A DNA stretch of 64,000 bases from Oegoconia quadripuncta. Lineage: Eukaryota > Arthropoda > Insecta > Lepidoptera > Autostichidae. A program made the translations under genes and the position numbers. Under the pieces are notes generated by a model, which was not told where the DNA came from, did no database searches, and saw only the letters and a program-made list of their open reading frames with translations. The DNA is taken from positions 28,018,836 to 28,082,835 of the forward strand of contig OX438748.1 in assembly GCA_949316235.1 (NCBI GenBank), in the 5' to 3' direction. Every line of letters starts with the position of its first letter. Position 1 is the first letter of the stretch. This document shows, in pieces, positions 10,567 through 23,444 of this stretch.

Positions 10567-10874
10567 CCGCCTCCGTGGCTCAATATAAACAATATTGGGT
10601 TTACGATTCGGAGGTCGCGGGTTCGACCCCCAGCGGGGTACATGTTTAAGTACTTGGTTTGGTTGGTGGCAGGGCATTTTAAATGTCCGCCTGGCTAGCT
10701 ACCACCATCTTATCTAAATCTGCCACCATAGCATTGTTGTGTTCGGGTTGTCAGTCCCCCAAATGTGTTGGGGTTTCCGGGTCAGTACGCTTCCACCTTC
10801 GACCTCATCTTTACTTAACATCAGGTGTGATTGAGGTCAAGTACCAACCCGTTGTGCATAAAAAAATAAAATAA
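10567..10874 (+). mobile_element. SINE family A, copy 2
   Basis: Complete head (GCCTCCGTGGCTCAATATAA, box B GGTTCGACCCC), body and tail ending GTTGTGCATAAAAAA. Confidence 0.85.
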
Positions 10875-12059
10875 ATGCGTCAAAACACCTCAAAAGAATA
10901 AACGTATATATATACGAGCAGGTAATGATCGTGATGAAAATGCTACAGTCCCACCACCTTGTCTGTGATGGTGACAATCGGAACTGCAAATATTCAGGTA
11001 GTTTGATGGAACGGATACGTAACATCATGACGTTTATCCCAAATGGGGTGGTCAGAGATAACCCGAGATAAAATTTTGAATGTCGAATAGCCTAAAAAAG
11101 CGGTACCAGAATTCTACTAATTTCTACCTTTAATGAAACTTCAATGTTTGTCGAAAACAACCTTTCAAAATATACAGAAATGCACACGTGATATGACATG
11201 AGCCCATCGTCGTAGAAACGTGCAAGTCGATAGAGGTTTTTTGGTAGATGGTCCCTTAATCACCTTTTACGACATCCACGGGAAGAGACCACTTGGTTCC
11301 ATTACTTTGTGTTCCATTGTGTTCATATTAAATTCCATTTTTAAATATGTTGAGTAATATTTTGATTGAAGAAAAATGTTGAAAAAGTTTTTAATACTAA
11401 GCATGACTGGTCGGACTTCTATAATTTTTAGCGTGTGGTTTTCGAAACTCTTATCAAAGCAAATCAAAACGAAATATTTTATTTCATAAGATAAAATTAT
11501 CACTTGAAAACGGCACTATTTATATTAATATTACATTTAACTGCTCATTCACAAAGCTGACTCCCCGAACGAGCAAGAAAGTCTAGGGTTACTCTTTTAA
11601 ACAGATTATGGGTTACAATTTCTAATTTGATAATTATATGAATAATAAGACAGCTATACCCATGCTTGCTTATCATTCAAATAGTCATTGATTTGCTAAT
11701 AATTTCTGTTTTATGATTGCTTTAAATTTATTTAAAGGCAAATTTTAAATGTCTACTGGAACTTTATTATATAAGTGTATACATTGCCCTTCGAAGGATT
11801 TACTGACTTTGTGAAGTCGGCTAACATAAACAGATAACTAACTGGTTCTTATTCCTTGTATTAACATTGTGCCTATCATTATTAGGACTTAGGACATATT
11901 AGCATTTTAGAAGTTATCTTTCAAGTACTTTATACTTTGGAATTGTGATCACATAATCATATCAGTGAGAGTCATATTATTATAACACCGTAACATACAC
12001 ATACATACCATAAGCCACATGAACATAAATTGTATACCAAATGTCTATAGTTATGCATT
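10875..12059. other. Mostly unrecognised; LINE 3'-UTR fragment at about 11,460-11,600 (-)
   Basis: The minus strand at 11,460-11,600 matches the trailer seen at 19,500-19,650 and 44,400-44,640 (AACGAGCAAGAAA-type box, then a TTTCATAAG-type end). A GGGGTGGTCAGAGATAAC phrase at 11,045 resembles the minus-strand phrase at about 46,630. No gene seen. Confidence 0.45.
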
Positions 12060-12370
12060 CTAATGGTAATCGATCCCCTGCTCCTCGATCGAATCGGCTG
12101 GACAAAGGCCTCTCGGAAAGATCTCCACAACGATTCTGCGGTCCTGCGTAGTCCGCATCCAGCGGCTTCCCACTATCATCATCAAATCATCGGTCCACGT
12201 CATGGGGGTCAGTGCATGGTCGCCACACGAGAACGGCCATCGGTCCTAAGAGCAATTTGCCCCGGCTACTGCCACTTAAGTTTGGCAATCGTTCGGGCTA
12301 TATCGATCATCTTCGATCTCCTACGGAAAGAGACAGGTTGGCCTTATTCTACCCTGCCGATAACGACATG
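12060..12370. repeat. Interspersed LINE-derived fragment
   Basis: Contains GGACAAAGGCCTCTCGGAAA and the ACAACGATTC phrase, which recur in related form at 47,630 and 49,530. This is typical of a common lepidopteran LINE fragment. No intact frame. Confidence 0.45.
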
Positions 12371-12999
12371 TTATCTTTCATTAAAAAAATATATTTACAT
12401 AATTTTATAAAAAGACTAATTATTTTGAAACAAAAGTTTTATAATTTGACTACGGTACACCAAAAACGTAGCTTACTTAATTAAAATATCTAAATAAAGA
12501 ATAATAACATTCTATAATTAAAATTTGTGGGGGAACGTTGTTTGGCCAAATTTCTTTTGAAATATTGTAGAATAAAGCGTCACCCTTAGATATCTGTAAT
12601 ATATTTTTGAGGTTCCGCATCCAAGGGGTTCAAAGAGCCTTATGACTGAGCTTACAGACTATATTGGGATAGACAACGCAAGTGTATCAAATGGTATAAA
12701 ACCACATTTTTTCTACTTTTATAAAAAATACAAAAAAATACAAAATAGTTTATTTGTTTTTCAAATCATACAATTACCAATGTGTTGTGGGATCTCTCTT
12801 TTAAGTATCAAAATGCATGTGCCAGAAAGATCCACTCTTCCTTAACTTATATAGAAAGTATGATCAAGATGCAGATATAACATTGTAACTTTATCTAAAC
12901 AACCAGAACCAGATAACAATAACTATATCTAAATAAAATTATTACCTTGTATAATAGAATAATATTATACAAGGTTATATTATGTACTAGCTTTCCGCC
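12371..12999. other. No gene recognised
   Basis: AT-rich. The 12,642-12,845 frame has no recognisable domain. Confidence 0.4.
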
Positions 13000-13550
13000 C
13001 GCGGCTTCGCCTGCATAGTATAACTTTATCTTTTTTTTTATGCACGACGGGTTCGTACTTGACCTCAATCACACCTGATGTTAAGTGGAGATGAGGTCGA
13101 AGGTGGAAGCGTACTGACCCGGAAACTCCAACACATTTGGGGGACTGGCTATCTTATCTCTGACAACCGGAACTCAACAATGCTATTAACACTGCTGTTT
13201 GGCGGCAGATTTAGATAAGATGGTGGTAGCTAGCCAGACGGACATTTAAAATGGCCTACCGCCAACCAAACCAAGTACTTAAACATGTACCTCGCTGGGG
13301 ACCGAACCCGCGACCTCCGAATCGTAAACCCAATGTTGTTTACATTGAGCCACGGAGGCGGTTATCGCGGAAATTTGTTTATCTCACGGGAACTACTCAT
13401 TTTATCGGGATAAAAAATGTCTTATGTCTGAATACAGGGTATGTTCTACCTACATACCAAATTTCATCCAAATCCGTTCATCCGTTTCACTGTGATTAAG
13501 CAACAAACAAACAAATAAACAAACATCCAAACTTTCGCATTTACAATATT
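13000..13550 (+). repeat. RTE-like 3' tail carrying a nested SINE
   Basis: GCTTTCCGCCCGCGGCTTCG before the SINE, then TATCGCGGAAATTTG, ATCCAAATCCGTTCATCCG and AACTTTCGCATTTACAATAT after it. This is the same tail as at 62,550-63,130, which also carries a family A SINE. Confidence 0.65.
13031..13362 (-). mobile_element. SINE family A, copy 3
   Basis: Complete minus-strand copy, T-run at 13,031 and head ending CCACGGAGGCGG. TTATC occurs at both junctions and may be a short target duplication. Confidence 0.85.
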
Positions 13551-14389
13551 AGTTGTATACCAAAACGCCGATACACCCCAATTAGATCATATTTTGTCAT
13601 TTATTTGGCTAGATAAATTATATAAAAATATAGGATTGTTGCGAATTCAGTTACTACGAGTAGATACTATGTTTCCTCTTGTAGGGTGTTTATCATTCCT
13701 TAATTAGATAAATAATTATTGAAAAAAATATAACCACATATTTTTATAGCCGGAATCGATTCTATACATCTGACCAAACTAGTTTAAGGTTTCAGGTATA
13801 CAATAAATAACGTTGTACACCGTCACGAGCAACCCGCGTGGGTAGTATTTCAATCGCCAAACCAATTCAGAGATTTCGCCAGCTCACTATGGTAGTCGCC
13901 TTCCTCCCGCCTCCGAACGATATTAACCTTTGCAATGGAAGTGACTTTAGCAGCATACGAGTTGGCATAGAATGCCAACTGAGGGCACGAAAAGGAACAC
14001 ACAAAATAGGTAACTTGCGTCATAAGCATTGTTTTTACTGATAGGTTTTTGTTCTATAGGTTATATAAGTCTGTAAATCTTCCAAAAAGTAAATAAATAA
14101 GTAAATAAATAAATAAATAAATAAACAATGCTAATTCTATATGTATGTGTGTGTCAGAGCGAAACAGCCAAATGTAAAAAAAATAAACTTTAGATTTCAC
14201 AGTTGATTATAATGGTTTTGGAGACGGTCAAGCCCCTTGACGCAAACACGTACCTTTGGCCTGTCATGAGATTTGTTGGTACGTTTAATACGCAGCTCAA
14301 GCCGCTTGATCATACTTTATATTATTTTCTTTTTTCTTCAAAACCATGAAATATAATGAAACGTAGTGTCATTTGACGGTCGCGTTTGT
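13551..14389. other. No gene recognised
   Basis: AT-rich with a TAAATAAATAAATAAATAAA run at about 14,090-14,125. The 13,838-14,041 frame has no recognisable domain. Confidence 0.4.
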
Positions 14390-14650
14390 AGCCTATTCCA
14401 CATAATTACATCATTAAATTAAATAAATGAAAAAATACTTGGAGAAAATATGACTTCCAAATAAATTTCGCATGATAGGAACCCTACGAGTCCCGTCAGT
14501 CGCATATCAATCTCAGTCCGGTGCGTAGTATGACAATGATTTGAAAAAAAAAAAATTAAACTACCTATGCCAATAACTTCTATTTCATTTACCTAATAAG
14601 TCCTATTTTTTTTCTTATGGTAAAAAAACTCATCCGGTATATTTTTGTGT
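14390..14650 (+). repeat. Interspersed repeat, same as 39,116-39,370
   Basis: Shared landmarks in order: GTTTGTAGCCTATT, ACATAATTACATCATT, GCATGATAGGAA, CCAGTCGCATATCAATC-like, and TCTTATGGTAAAAAAA with TCATCCGGTAT. Family unknown, no coding potential. Confidence 0.6.
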
Positions 14651-15012
14651 ATTTTGTACATCAAACATAAATAATGATTTCCCGCAGATACATAATTTTT
14701 ACTACAAGGATTTTTTGTGTCATTTATACCTCTTTACTTAGTAAAAATCTGCGACATAGTTACTAACATTTTAAATACAAACCAAAAATTTACTAGCCAT
14801 TTTCAGTGTGTGACCCAGCTTGTGTAAACTAAGTTAAACACTTGCCTATTAGTGCCGAGATGGGGATTGCAATTACAGTTATTTATACTTCGCAGAACTA
14901 ACTGGCAAATGAAATAAAGTAGAGATGCTTTTAATATTTAGACCGACTCCATTTAGTATTAAATTTACCGTAGGGAAAGTTATTCTCGCATTAATTACTA
15001 CGAGTACGTTAC

Positions 15013-15245
15013 TTGGATCTAACTCGGGTGGACAGCGTTTGGGAAATGTGGTCGCTCACTACGGGCCTCATAAGAAGTCTCAAGGTCACTCAAAAGGCTA
15101 TGGAAAGAGCTATTCTCGGAGTCTCCCTGCGGGATCGAATCAGAAATGAGGAGATCCGCTGGAGAACCAAGATGGTCGATATAGGCGAAAGAATGCCAAA
15201 GTTAAGTGACAGTGGGCGGGGCACATTATTTTCTCTCCCTTCAAT
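15013..15245 (+). pseudogene. Reverse-transcriptase C-terminal relic
   Basis: Encodes VTQKAMERAILGVSLRDRIR and NEEIRWRTKMVDIGER, the familiar post-RT segment of insect endonuclease/reverse-transcriptase LINEs. No RT core remains. Relics of the same segment lie near 15,680, 23,040 (-), 50,520 and 53,520 (-). Confidence 0.75.
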
Positions 15246-15664
15246 TTAAGAGTGGAGTGTAGTAGTAGAGTTCTTTCCACACTTCTCTACATTCCGCCTT
15301 TTTCCTTATACAAAATCATACGCAGCGCAACGGATAGATGGGCATCCTTTAAAAGTGATTAAATCTACGTCCGGTATGTTCTGTGTGTACCTTTGCAAAG
15401 TTCCATTTTACTATATATATGGATAATTCATTGCTTATACAGATTATAGTCTGTAGGTACAAGATACAGTATGATAAATCGAGGCATTAGATCATTTTGG
15501 CCCGGTTTCCGCCAAATTCATGTTACCCCTTTATTTTTCAGTGTCCGGGATGCCGGGATAATTGACGGCGTCTCCCTGTCAAATAAGTTACAAATATTCA
15601 ATAACAAAAGTAACATTGTTAATAGCACGTACACCTATCTGTAAAGATTATATATAAGAATGAA

Positions 15665-15960
15665 AGTAGAATTAATGCAGTGGAAATGAGATTATTGGGA
15701 GGTATGAGTGGGGGACTTTGAACGATTGAATCAGGAATAGTGTAATTAGAGAGTTAAGCAGAAGACATAGTGACAAAAATTTAAAAAGTTATGTTGGGAA
15801 GGTTTGGACATGTGAAGAGGATGAATGAGAGAAGACTAACGAAAGAGATTTACTAAGAAATGCGGATAGTAGTATTGGTAGAGGAAGACTATGCCGAAAG
15901 TACCATGATCACATCGGGGACGTGTTAAAGACAGGCCACGTCAAGAGTACTCTAAACCGA
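15665..15960 (+). pseudogene. Second reverse-transcriptase C-terminal relic
   Basis: With stops and frameshifts it reads EMRLLGGMSG, then VMLGRFGHVKRMNERRLTKE, the segment after the RT domain. A SINE fragment follows at 16,028. Confidence 0.65.
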
Positions 15961-16027
15961 CGTGCATGTATGAACAACTTTATGAGATTGAATGAAGCAA
16001 AAGAGGTGTGTCAGGATCGTAGCAAGT

Positions 16028-16215
16028 CTAACCACCATCTTTTCTAAGCCGCCAAACAGCAATGTTAACAGCATTGTTGTGTGCCGGTTGTCAGAGATAA
16101 GATATCCAGTCCCCCAAATAAGTTTCCGGCTCAGTACGCTTCCACCTTCGACGTCATCTTCATTTAACATCAGGTGTGATTGAGGTCAAGCGTTAACCCG
16201 TCGTGTGTAAAATAA
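16028..16215 (+). mobile_element. SINE family A, copy 4, head missing
   Basis: Starts in the body (ACCACCATCTTTTCTAAGCC) and runs to the CCCGTCGTGTGTAAAATAAT end. 5'-truncated. Confidence 0.75.
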
Positions 16216-16259
16216 TATATAATCATTTGTTCGATAAATGATGTCAGGGATTTTCTAAA

Positions 16260-16440
16260 TATTACATTTAAAGTTATGTGTCTTGATTCTTTTGCGCCTT
16301 GTCTCATCTTATTCAGGTCCCAAGCTACCTCCGTGTCAAATTTCAATACGATCGGTGCAGTGATTCAGTCGGAATTGGTAACAAACAAACAAGCAGACAG
16401 TTACCATCGCATTTATAATTTTAGTGTAGATGACATGGAC
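16260..16440 (+). repeat. RTE-like 3' tail fragment
   Basis: TTTCAATACGATCGGTGCAG, AACAAACAAACAAGCAGACA and TCGCATTTATAATTTTAGT are the usual closing words of RTE-type tails. Confidence 0.5.
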
Positions 16441-16794
16441 TTGCTCATACTACTCTTACACGTTCCGTAGAAAATGTGGTCTCGCGTAACTATTTGTCGA
16501 ACATCGGAAATTGCTTTTTCAAAGAATTATATACTGCTACTCAAATTAATAATAAAAAATACCAATTTGTAGGGAAATAGGAAGGGAGGAAATCAAACTC
16601 TCACCAATAAATGAGTTGTATTTTACCCTGTGCCTTCAAGAGTGGGTCGCAGGAACAGATGGGACGACTGTCACCGACAAATTCCCTGGTTGAGACCAGA
16701 GATGGGACACATTACCAACTAATTTGACGAACTATTTAGATCATTTTGAAAATTCATAGACGTATAAATAATAGAGTTCGCCCATTATTAATTA

Positions 16795-16915
16795 ATAATT
16801 ATTGTCAGTAACATAATAAGAATCACTAATTGGCATAAGTTTGGAATTAGTTTACTATAGGTAATATAATTTCTGCAATCATGCTGTTGATTCTATGTAA
16901 ATAAGTAAATAAATA
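16795..16915 (+). repeat. Second copy of the 9,220-9,360 repeat
   Basis: Same order of words, with a small insertion (ATAGGT) near 16,857. Confidence 0.6.
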
Positions 16916-18086
16916 ATAATTGAATTGTGAAGTCGTTTCCATACAAAAATCGTAGCCATGTTTAGGCTTTGTTGTACCTTTGAGGAAACTTCTAGTAATA
17001 TTAATACCATATCTAATGCCTGTAAGTAAAGTAGGTAAGTGTTTTATTTGTAAACAATCAATATTAATAGTTAAAACGTCTTAAATATGACATGAGCTGC
17101 ATACGATATTAAACTAATATTATAAATACAAAATTGTATGTGCGTTTATTACCTCTTCATGGACGGATTTAGATGAATTTTGGTTGGTAGATAGATTACG
17201 CATTTAACGAACCGATTTTGAGGAAATTTTCTACGCGAAAAAAGTCACGGACAACAACAATATCTTATATAAATGTTTATCAAACTTTTATTCAATCTTT
17301 AAATAATATAGAAAATAATTGTTGATAAAATAATTTATTTATTTTATTAATAAGATAATGTTTAGATATTATCTTTAGAGAACAAAGAAATATTAAACTT
17401 AATGTACCTATTTCACAATTCAACAAATAAATGATTCATACAACAAAATAACTGTCTAGACGCACAGATACACAGATACAGACTTCAAACATAATTAAAA
17501 CTCCTCTTTTTTTGCTTTACATTTCTAACGGGAATGTGTAACATGGACTCGAACGCCATTCCGCACCACCACTACACGAGCAAATAGTTTGCACTCTCGC
17601 TGGGATATTTAATTTTATTTATTATTTTATGGGGTGCTTTCATGTTGTAGAATTATGTCATCCCCAGACTACTTAAGAAAATAAACTGTTTATAGCAAAG
17701 CTGTTATGGGTACCTTATACGTAGCCGTCTATCGATATATCGTAACATTTAAAATCTTAAGAACAAATAGTGGTGCAGTCGGTAGGACTTCAGTTCAAGT
17801 TTAAAACTTCTCAGGATTCCTATAATTGATTATAAATAACAAATTTTACCTACCTTCCTGACCTCCCCAGGAAATTGCTGTAAGGAAATCTGGGGGCGTA
17901 AAGCTAAACCCATCAAATACATAGAGCATTTTCCATTTTCTTTCTTAGAAATAAATAAATTTTTAATTTTAGCTTGTGTCGTTTTCTTGCTAGGGCAGCT
18001 GTATTGGTTTCAAACTTCAAGATTATAATCATATATATCTACAATTATGATATCAACCCTAGAGTTATGATTTCCTGTCAGTATAC
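16916..18086. other. No gene recognised
   Basis: AT-rich. An RTE-like start near 17,110-17,240 (ATGGACGGATTTAGATGAAT) is the only family resemblance seen. Confidence 0.4.
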
Positions 18087-18345
18087 ATCACTTTATCTCA
18101 AGTTTTGAATAACTTTAATAGTTATCGTAGGAGAAATACGGTTGAATTTATCTTGTAAGGTAATCCGGTTTACCTACGCCGATATGTTGATCAGGCATTT
18201 ACAACACTCGTGCAGTCTGAAAAATCCTAATTACTTGTCAATTACTTACAAACTTCAGATCGATCTGTGATCACTACCTAAGCTCAACTATCACAATTGT
18301 GATTACCCTGATTCTTAACAGATTTTGACCTTTAGCTTTAGATAC
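18087..18345. repeat. Interspersed ~255-bp repeat, copy 1
   Basis: Nearly the same sequence is present at 38,078-38,332 (CACTTTATCTCAAGTTTTGA at the left, ATTCTTAACAGATTTTGAC at the right). No terminal inverted repeat or coding frame was seen. Confidence 0.7.
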
Positions 18346-18628
18346 TTATTCAGCGTTTGACGGAAATAATACATGCCCAAATGTTGGAAGTCTTAAATGG
18401 TTTTAAACTACGTAATCCACTTTTTAGTCATCTACCTACCTATACTGTACTATATGCAGTATACCTATACTGTAATAATAAAAAAGTTTGTTACATATTT
18501 AGTTTTACATCGATATCTGCACAACACTAACATCAGCAGTACGACGTCTGTTCCACGTTCCAAGTTCAATGACCACGTAGTGTTGGGACATGTCTATTTT
18601 ATTAGATTAATAAATAATCGATAAAGTA

Positions 18629-18735
18629 TTTTTTTATGCACGACGGGTTCGTACTTGACCTCAATCACACCTGATGTTAAGTGAAGATTAAGTGGAAGGT
18701 GGAAGCTGACCCGGAAACCCCAACACATTTGGGGG
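18629..18735 (-). mobile_element. SINE family A, copy 5, 3' part only
   Basis: T-run, then the reverse complement of the GAACCCGTCGTGCAT end and about 90 bp of body, stopping at ACACATTTGGGGGA. Confidence 0.75.
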
Positions 18736-19039
18736 ATATTTTTCAAAGTAATTGCGTTTTGGTTTGTAATCACATACATCTGAATAAGATACTGTGTGAT
18801 CCTTTCGGCTTGATATACCCTGTCGGTTACAAGTGTTATAAGATCGAAACCCTCCGGCGATTCATGCACGGATATTGGCTATATGCGACCCGGCGTGGTG
18901 TCACTCAGAGCGTATTTGACAAACAAGTCAGTTTGTACGTTATCCGACCATCGACCCCACAGTGCAGACGCCCCGGCGTCTCAGAGTCACTCCTGTGACA
19001 TGTTTTATTTGTTTCTATTGACATAGACGTAGCAAATTC
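18736..19039. other. No gene recognised
   Basis: Overlapping frames on both strands (18,681-18,998 and 18,905-19,207) have no domain signature. Confidence 0.35.
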
Positions 19040-19660
19040 TTGTAATATACTTTTTTTATGATCGGCTGGAGACGAGTTTGACCACAATCTCAGCCGATGG
19101 CATGTGCCAATGCAGCTGAAAGAGAGCACTTTGATACCGATTTGCATACCTGCTGTTATTGTTGGTGTTTTACTGCATTTCTTTAGGAAAAATTGTGAAA
19201 TACACAATGTAAATACAAGATATAAAAATAAACTTTCTGTCCATATAGCAGTCGCTTACACAAAGTCACTAAGTCATTCAAGGGACATTGTATACGCTTT
19301 TATAATAAGGTTCCGGTAGACATTCAAAATTTGCCTTTAAATAAATTTATAACAACCATTAAACGGAAACTATGTGCCAAAGGTTATTATAAAATTTCTG
19401 ACTATCTGTGTGATAAGAATGCGTGGACATGAACCGCTCGGCAATATTCAGTATATTTTATTCATATTTTTCTTTGTCGAATCATAAATTTAACAATTAT
19501 TTCAAATTGTATTTGTATTGACTTATTTAAAAAGAGCAACCCCTGAGTTTCTTGCTCGTTCTTGTCTGGGGAGACTGCCTAGTGAATGAGCGATAACTGT
19601 ATGTCATGACGATTTCAAATGTTATTCTTATAACTTACGAAATAAAACATTTTTGATTTG
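19040..19660 (+). pseudogene. Jockey-like ORF2 C-terminal relic with 3' UTR
   Basis: Encodes NTRYKNKLSVHIA and, in a second frame, NKVPVDIQNLPLNKF and YYKISDYLCDKNAW, the end of a Jockey-type ORF2. The trailer contains GAGCAACCCCTGAGTTTC and closes near TACGAAATAAAACATTTTTG. The same trailer appears on the minus strand at 11,460 and 44,400. 5'-truncated and frameshifted. Confidence 0.65.
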
Positions 19661-20327
19661 ATTAACTGCAAATAAATGAATTCTATTCTATTCACGGGCT
19701 CCCACTAATTGCTTATTCATTCGTCCTAGAATTGAAGATTCCAAAACTGTATGATTCGGGGAACATAGACGTGTCAATCATCATCAGTAGCCTTATACGT
19801 CCTCACTCAAAGTTTGCTATTTAATTCTTTTATGTACTGTACTTTTAAATATTTTAACGCCAACGTAAAAATATAAATATATAAATTTTAAGGCTATGTT
19901 TGTCTGTATGTGGATTGTAGCGCCAAAACACCGATCTGAATCGATTTGAAAACAATTTTTGATTTTGAAATTCATGGATCATGGAAATCGGTTAAGCCTT
20001 TAACAAAGTTTATTGGTTCTCAGTGGGGTATTTTAAATTTCAATATTCGTAGATCAATAAAGAAGTTGTCATCCAATGACAATGATTTGACAGTTGGATA
20101 CCTACTCCAACTTTCCAGACATTTAAAAATGGACAATTATAAAAATATACATATTATTGATATGTAATGAACGAAATATCCATCGATTACTTAGTTTGGA
20201 AAAAGTAGGTACTTCCCATTACATAGTAAAAGACTTCATGTATAATTAAGAGAAACAATCAAGTTGTACATAAAACTAATAACCACAATTTAACACATGT
20301 AACAATTTCCATTTGTCTCAGACCAAC
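19661..20327. other. No gene recognised; RTE-like scrap near 19,900
   Basis: GTTTGTCTGTATGTGGATTG and the following bases resemble RTE-type sequence. The 19,946-20,167 frame has no recognisable domain. Confidence 0.4.
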
Positions 20328-20514
20328 CCTCAGGTTTCAGCAGAATACCAGTGCTTAGCCCGCCTCGGGCAAATCATACACTGAGCTGTAGCCTTTTTGT
20401 ATACTGTGACCACCCATAATATTTGTTGTTTCTGTACTTGTTTTATTGTTTTAGTTGTATTTTTCATAAATAAAATTTGTTATGTGTGTGTACATGGATG
20501 CAAATAAATGCTTA
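20328..20514 (+). repeat. LINE 3' end, same as 55,829-56,010
   Basis: Shared words: CCCGCCTCGGGCAAATC, ACACTGAGCTGTAGCC, TTTTATTGTTTTAGTTGTAT and TACATGGATGCAAATAAA. Untranslated. Confidence 0.65.
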
Positions 20515-20610
20515 TCAATGCTCAGCTTGGGGACTTTGCCTCCTTGCAGAGGAAACACCTGCACATCTGCTGTGGGAATGTGGCCCGCTGATGCTTAAAT
20601 GCAATATCCA
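20515..20610 (+). pseudogene. Left half of a retrotransposon ORF split by the giant element
   Basis: Reads ETPAHLLWECGPLMLKCNIH, the cysteine/histidine-containing C-terminal end of a non-LTR pol protein. The right half starts at 37,161 (LDGPLAGWTAP, then after a 1-base shift DEIKTIGVRKF). Removing 20,611-37,160 and one CA rejoins the codons in frame, so this is the pre-insertion target. Confidence 0.7.
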
Positions 20611-20631
20611 CACTGAGAAAAATACTAGGTT
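20611..20631 (+). repeat. Left terminal inverted repeat of the giant element
   Basis: CACTGAGAAAAA followed by TACTAGGTT. The first 12 bases are identical to the right end in reverse complement, and 19 of 21 overall. Immediately inside is a short palindrome, TAGGTTAAAAGTAACCTA. Confidence 0.75.
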
Positions 20632-20739
20632 AAAAGTAACCTAGCACATTACGTTAATGACAAAATTAGGTAATGCTAACTTCATATAGGTGTATTTCAA
20701 CAATTATTTTGGTAATTTTCACGTTTGTTTTAAATTTGC

Positions 20740-23012
20740 TTAGTTGAATTTAACGTAGCGCGCTCGGTATTCCAAAAACTTGGTTGCCATAACGTAAAAT
20801 GCGTTACAAGTATCTACGTATTAGGTAAATCTCACGTATTCAATATACTAGATAGGTAATAATTTACCGAGTGGCCATGCAATTACGTTAATTTAATACA
20901 GCACAACCTTCATGTACGTTAAATTAACCACAGCTGAGTTTAATTTCACGTAGCATAAGGTTACCGCTACTTAAACAAATTTAACCAAATTTGTACCTAT
21001 TTTCTCTTTGAAATATAGCTAATTTAAAAATTACCAGTAAACTAATCAATTGTTTTAATTAAAACAACAACAACGTATTGGTGAACATTAGGTAAACTTC
21101 AATAAACATGTACGTTAATGTAACCTTTCTGGTTTCCATGTTCAATTACCATTTTACGTAGCGCGCTTGGTATTTCCTAGATTTGGTAGCCATAACGCAA
21201 TTTACGTGAAAAGTACCTATATGGTAGGTAAATCTCACATATTCAATATACTAGATAGGTAATAATTTACTTAATAGCCACGCAATTACGTTAATTTCAA
21301 ACAGCACAATCTTCATGTACGTTAAATTAACCACAGCCGAGTTTAATTTAACGTATCATAAGGTTATCGCTACTTAAATAAATTTAACCAAATTTGTACC
21401 GATTTTCTCTTTGAAGTATATCTAATTTAAAAGTTACCAGTAACCTAATCAATAGTTTGAATTAAAACAACGACAAGGTACTGGTGAACATTAGGTTAAA
21501 TTCAATAAACCTGTATGTTAATATAACCTTTCTGGTTTCCATGTTCAATCACCATTTCACGCAGTGCGCTTGGTATTCCAAAAACTTGGTTGCCATAACG
21601 TAATATACGTGAAAAGTACCTATGTGGTAGGTAAATATCACGTAAGCAATATACTAGATAGATAATAATTTACCTAGTGGCCACACAATTACATTACTTT
21701 TACACAGTGCAACCTTCATGTACGCTAATTTAACTTCAACCGAGTTTAATTTAACGTATCATAAGGTTATCGCTACTTAAATAAATTTAACCAAATTTGT
21801 ACCGATTTTCTCTTTGAAGTATATCTAATTTAAAAGTTACCAGTAACCTAATCAATAGTTTGAATTAAAACAACGACAAGGTACTGGTGAACATTAGGTT
21901 AAATTCAATAAACCTGTATGTTAATATAACCTTTCTGGTTTCCATGTTCAATCACCATTTCACGCAGTGCGCTTGGTATTCCAAAAACTTGGTTGCCATA
22001 ACGTAATATACGTGAAAAGTACCTATGTGGTAGGTAAATATCACGTAAGCAATATACTAGATAGATAATAATTTACCTAGTGGCCACACAATTACATTAC
22101 TTTTACACAGTGCAACCTTCATGTACGCTAATTTAACTTCAACCGAGTTTAATTTAACGTATCATAAGGTTATCGCTGCTTAAATAAATTTAACTAAATC
22201 TGTACCGATTTTTTCTTTGAAATATACCTAATTTAAAAGTTACCAGTAACCTAATCAATAGTTTGAATTAAAACAACGACAAGGTACAGGTGAACATTAG
22301 GTTAAATTCAATAAACCTGTATGTTAATATAACCTTTCTGGTTTCCATGTTCAATCACCATTTTACGCAGTGCGCTTGGTATTCCAAAAACTTGGTTGCC
22401 ATAACGTAATATACGTGAAAAGTACCTATGTGGTAGGTAAATGTCACGTAATCAATATACTAGATAGATAATAATTTACCTAGTGGCCACGAAATTACGT
22501 TACTATTATACATTGCAACCTTCATGTATGCTAATTTAACTTCAGCTGAGTTTAATTTTACATATCATAAGGTTATCACCGCTTAAATAAAGTTAACCAA
22601 ATTTGTACCAATTTTCTATTTGAAATAAACCTAATTTAAAAGTTACCAGTAACCTAATCGATGGTTTGAATTAAAACGACGTCGAGGTACTTGTAAATAT
22701 TAGGTTAAATTCAATAAACCTGTACGTTAATGTAACTTTTCTGGTTTCCATGGTCAATTACCTTTTTACGTAGTGCGTTGGGTATTTCAAAACCTTGGTT
22801 GCCATAACGTAATATACGTAAAATGTACCTACATAGTAGGTAAATCTCAAGTATTCAATATACTAAATAGGTAATAATTTACCTAGTGGCCATGCAATTA
22901 CGTTAATTTCATACAGCACCACCTTCGTACACGTTAAGTTAAACACAGCTGAGTTTAATTTCACGTATCACAAGGTTATCACTACTTAAACAAATTTAAC
23001 CAAATTTGTAAC
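20740..23012 (+). repeat. Left subterminal array, exact 403-bp period
   Basis: The word AAGGTTATCGCTACTTAAA and its variants recurs with its A at 20,958, 21,361, 21,764, 22,167, 22,570 and 22,973: five intervals of exactly 403 bp. Each unit contains TAGGTAAAT, CACGTA, TACTAGATAG, ATTTACCTAGTGGCCA, ATTACGTTA and GGTTTCCATGTTCAAT. The two central units are almost identical, and identity falls toward the edges. About 5.6 units are present. Nothing in it is coding. Confidence 0.85.
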
Positions 23013-23444
23013 AAAATTCGATCACGTAGTGAAACGCCGAGCATCGCCCTTTCCATAACTTGATTGAGCTTTCTCATGAGATCCATAGTGAAAGATCACG
23101 TTTAAGTGCCATATGTCACCAGACTAAAAACTTTAGTCTTTAAGCATTGAGGTATTTTGGACGAGAAGACGGTGCGCAGTTCCCCGAACGAGGCGGCCCA
23201 TCCGAGTTGGATTCTTCAGTTAGATTATTTCTAGAAATAGGACCTATCCAAACGGATCTCTATGTCCTATGATATAGACATTGTTGTGGCCGTGACATAA
23301 GCATTCGCAAAAAAAAATTGGGATAGTAGTAGTAGTATTGAAATAGTAAAACCTTTTTTTTAATGTCTGAAACCTAGCAACTCCGCTATAATTAAACGAA
23401 ACCAGTGAAATAACCCTACTCAATTTACAAATCACTGAATTTTT
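23013..23444. other. Insertion into the 403-bp array, includes an RT relic (-)
   Basis: This block replaces about 226 bp of a unit. Its first part (23,030-23,170), on the minus strand, resembles the reverse-transcriptase C-terminal relic also seen at 53,515-53,660 (shared CCGAGCATCG and TTTAGTCTTTAAGCA). Confidence 0.5.

Noticed and set aside
20740..23012. Satellite DNA or CRISPR-like array
   Set aside because: The 403-bp units have no short repeat/spacer layout, and they lie directly inside the end of a transposable element.
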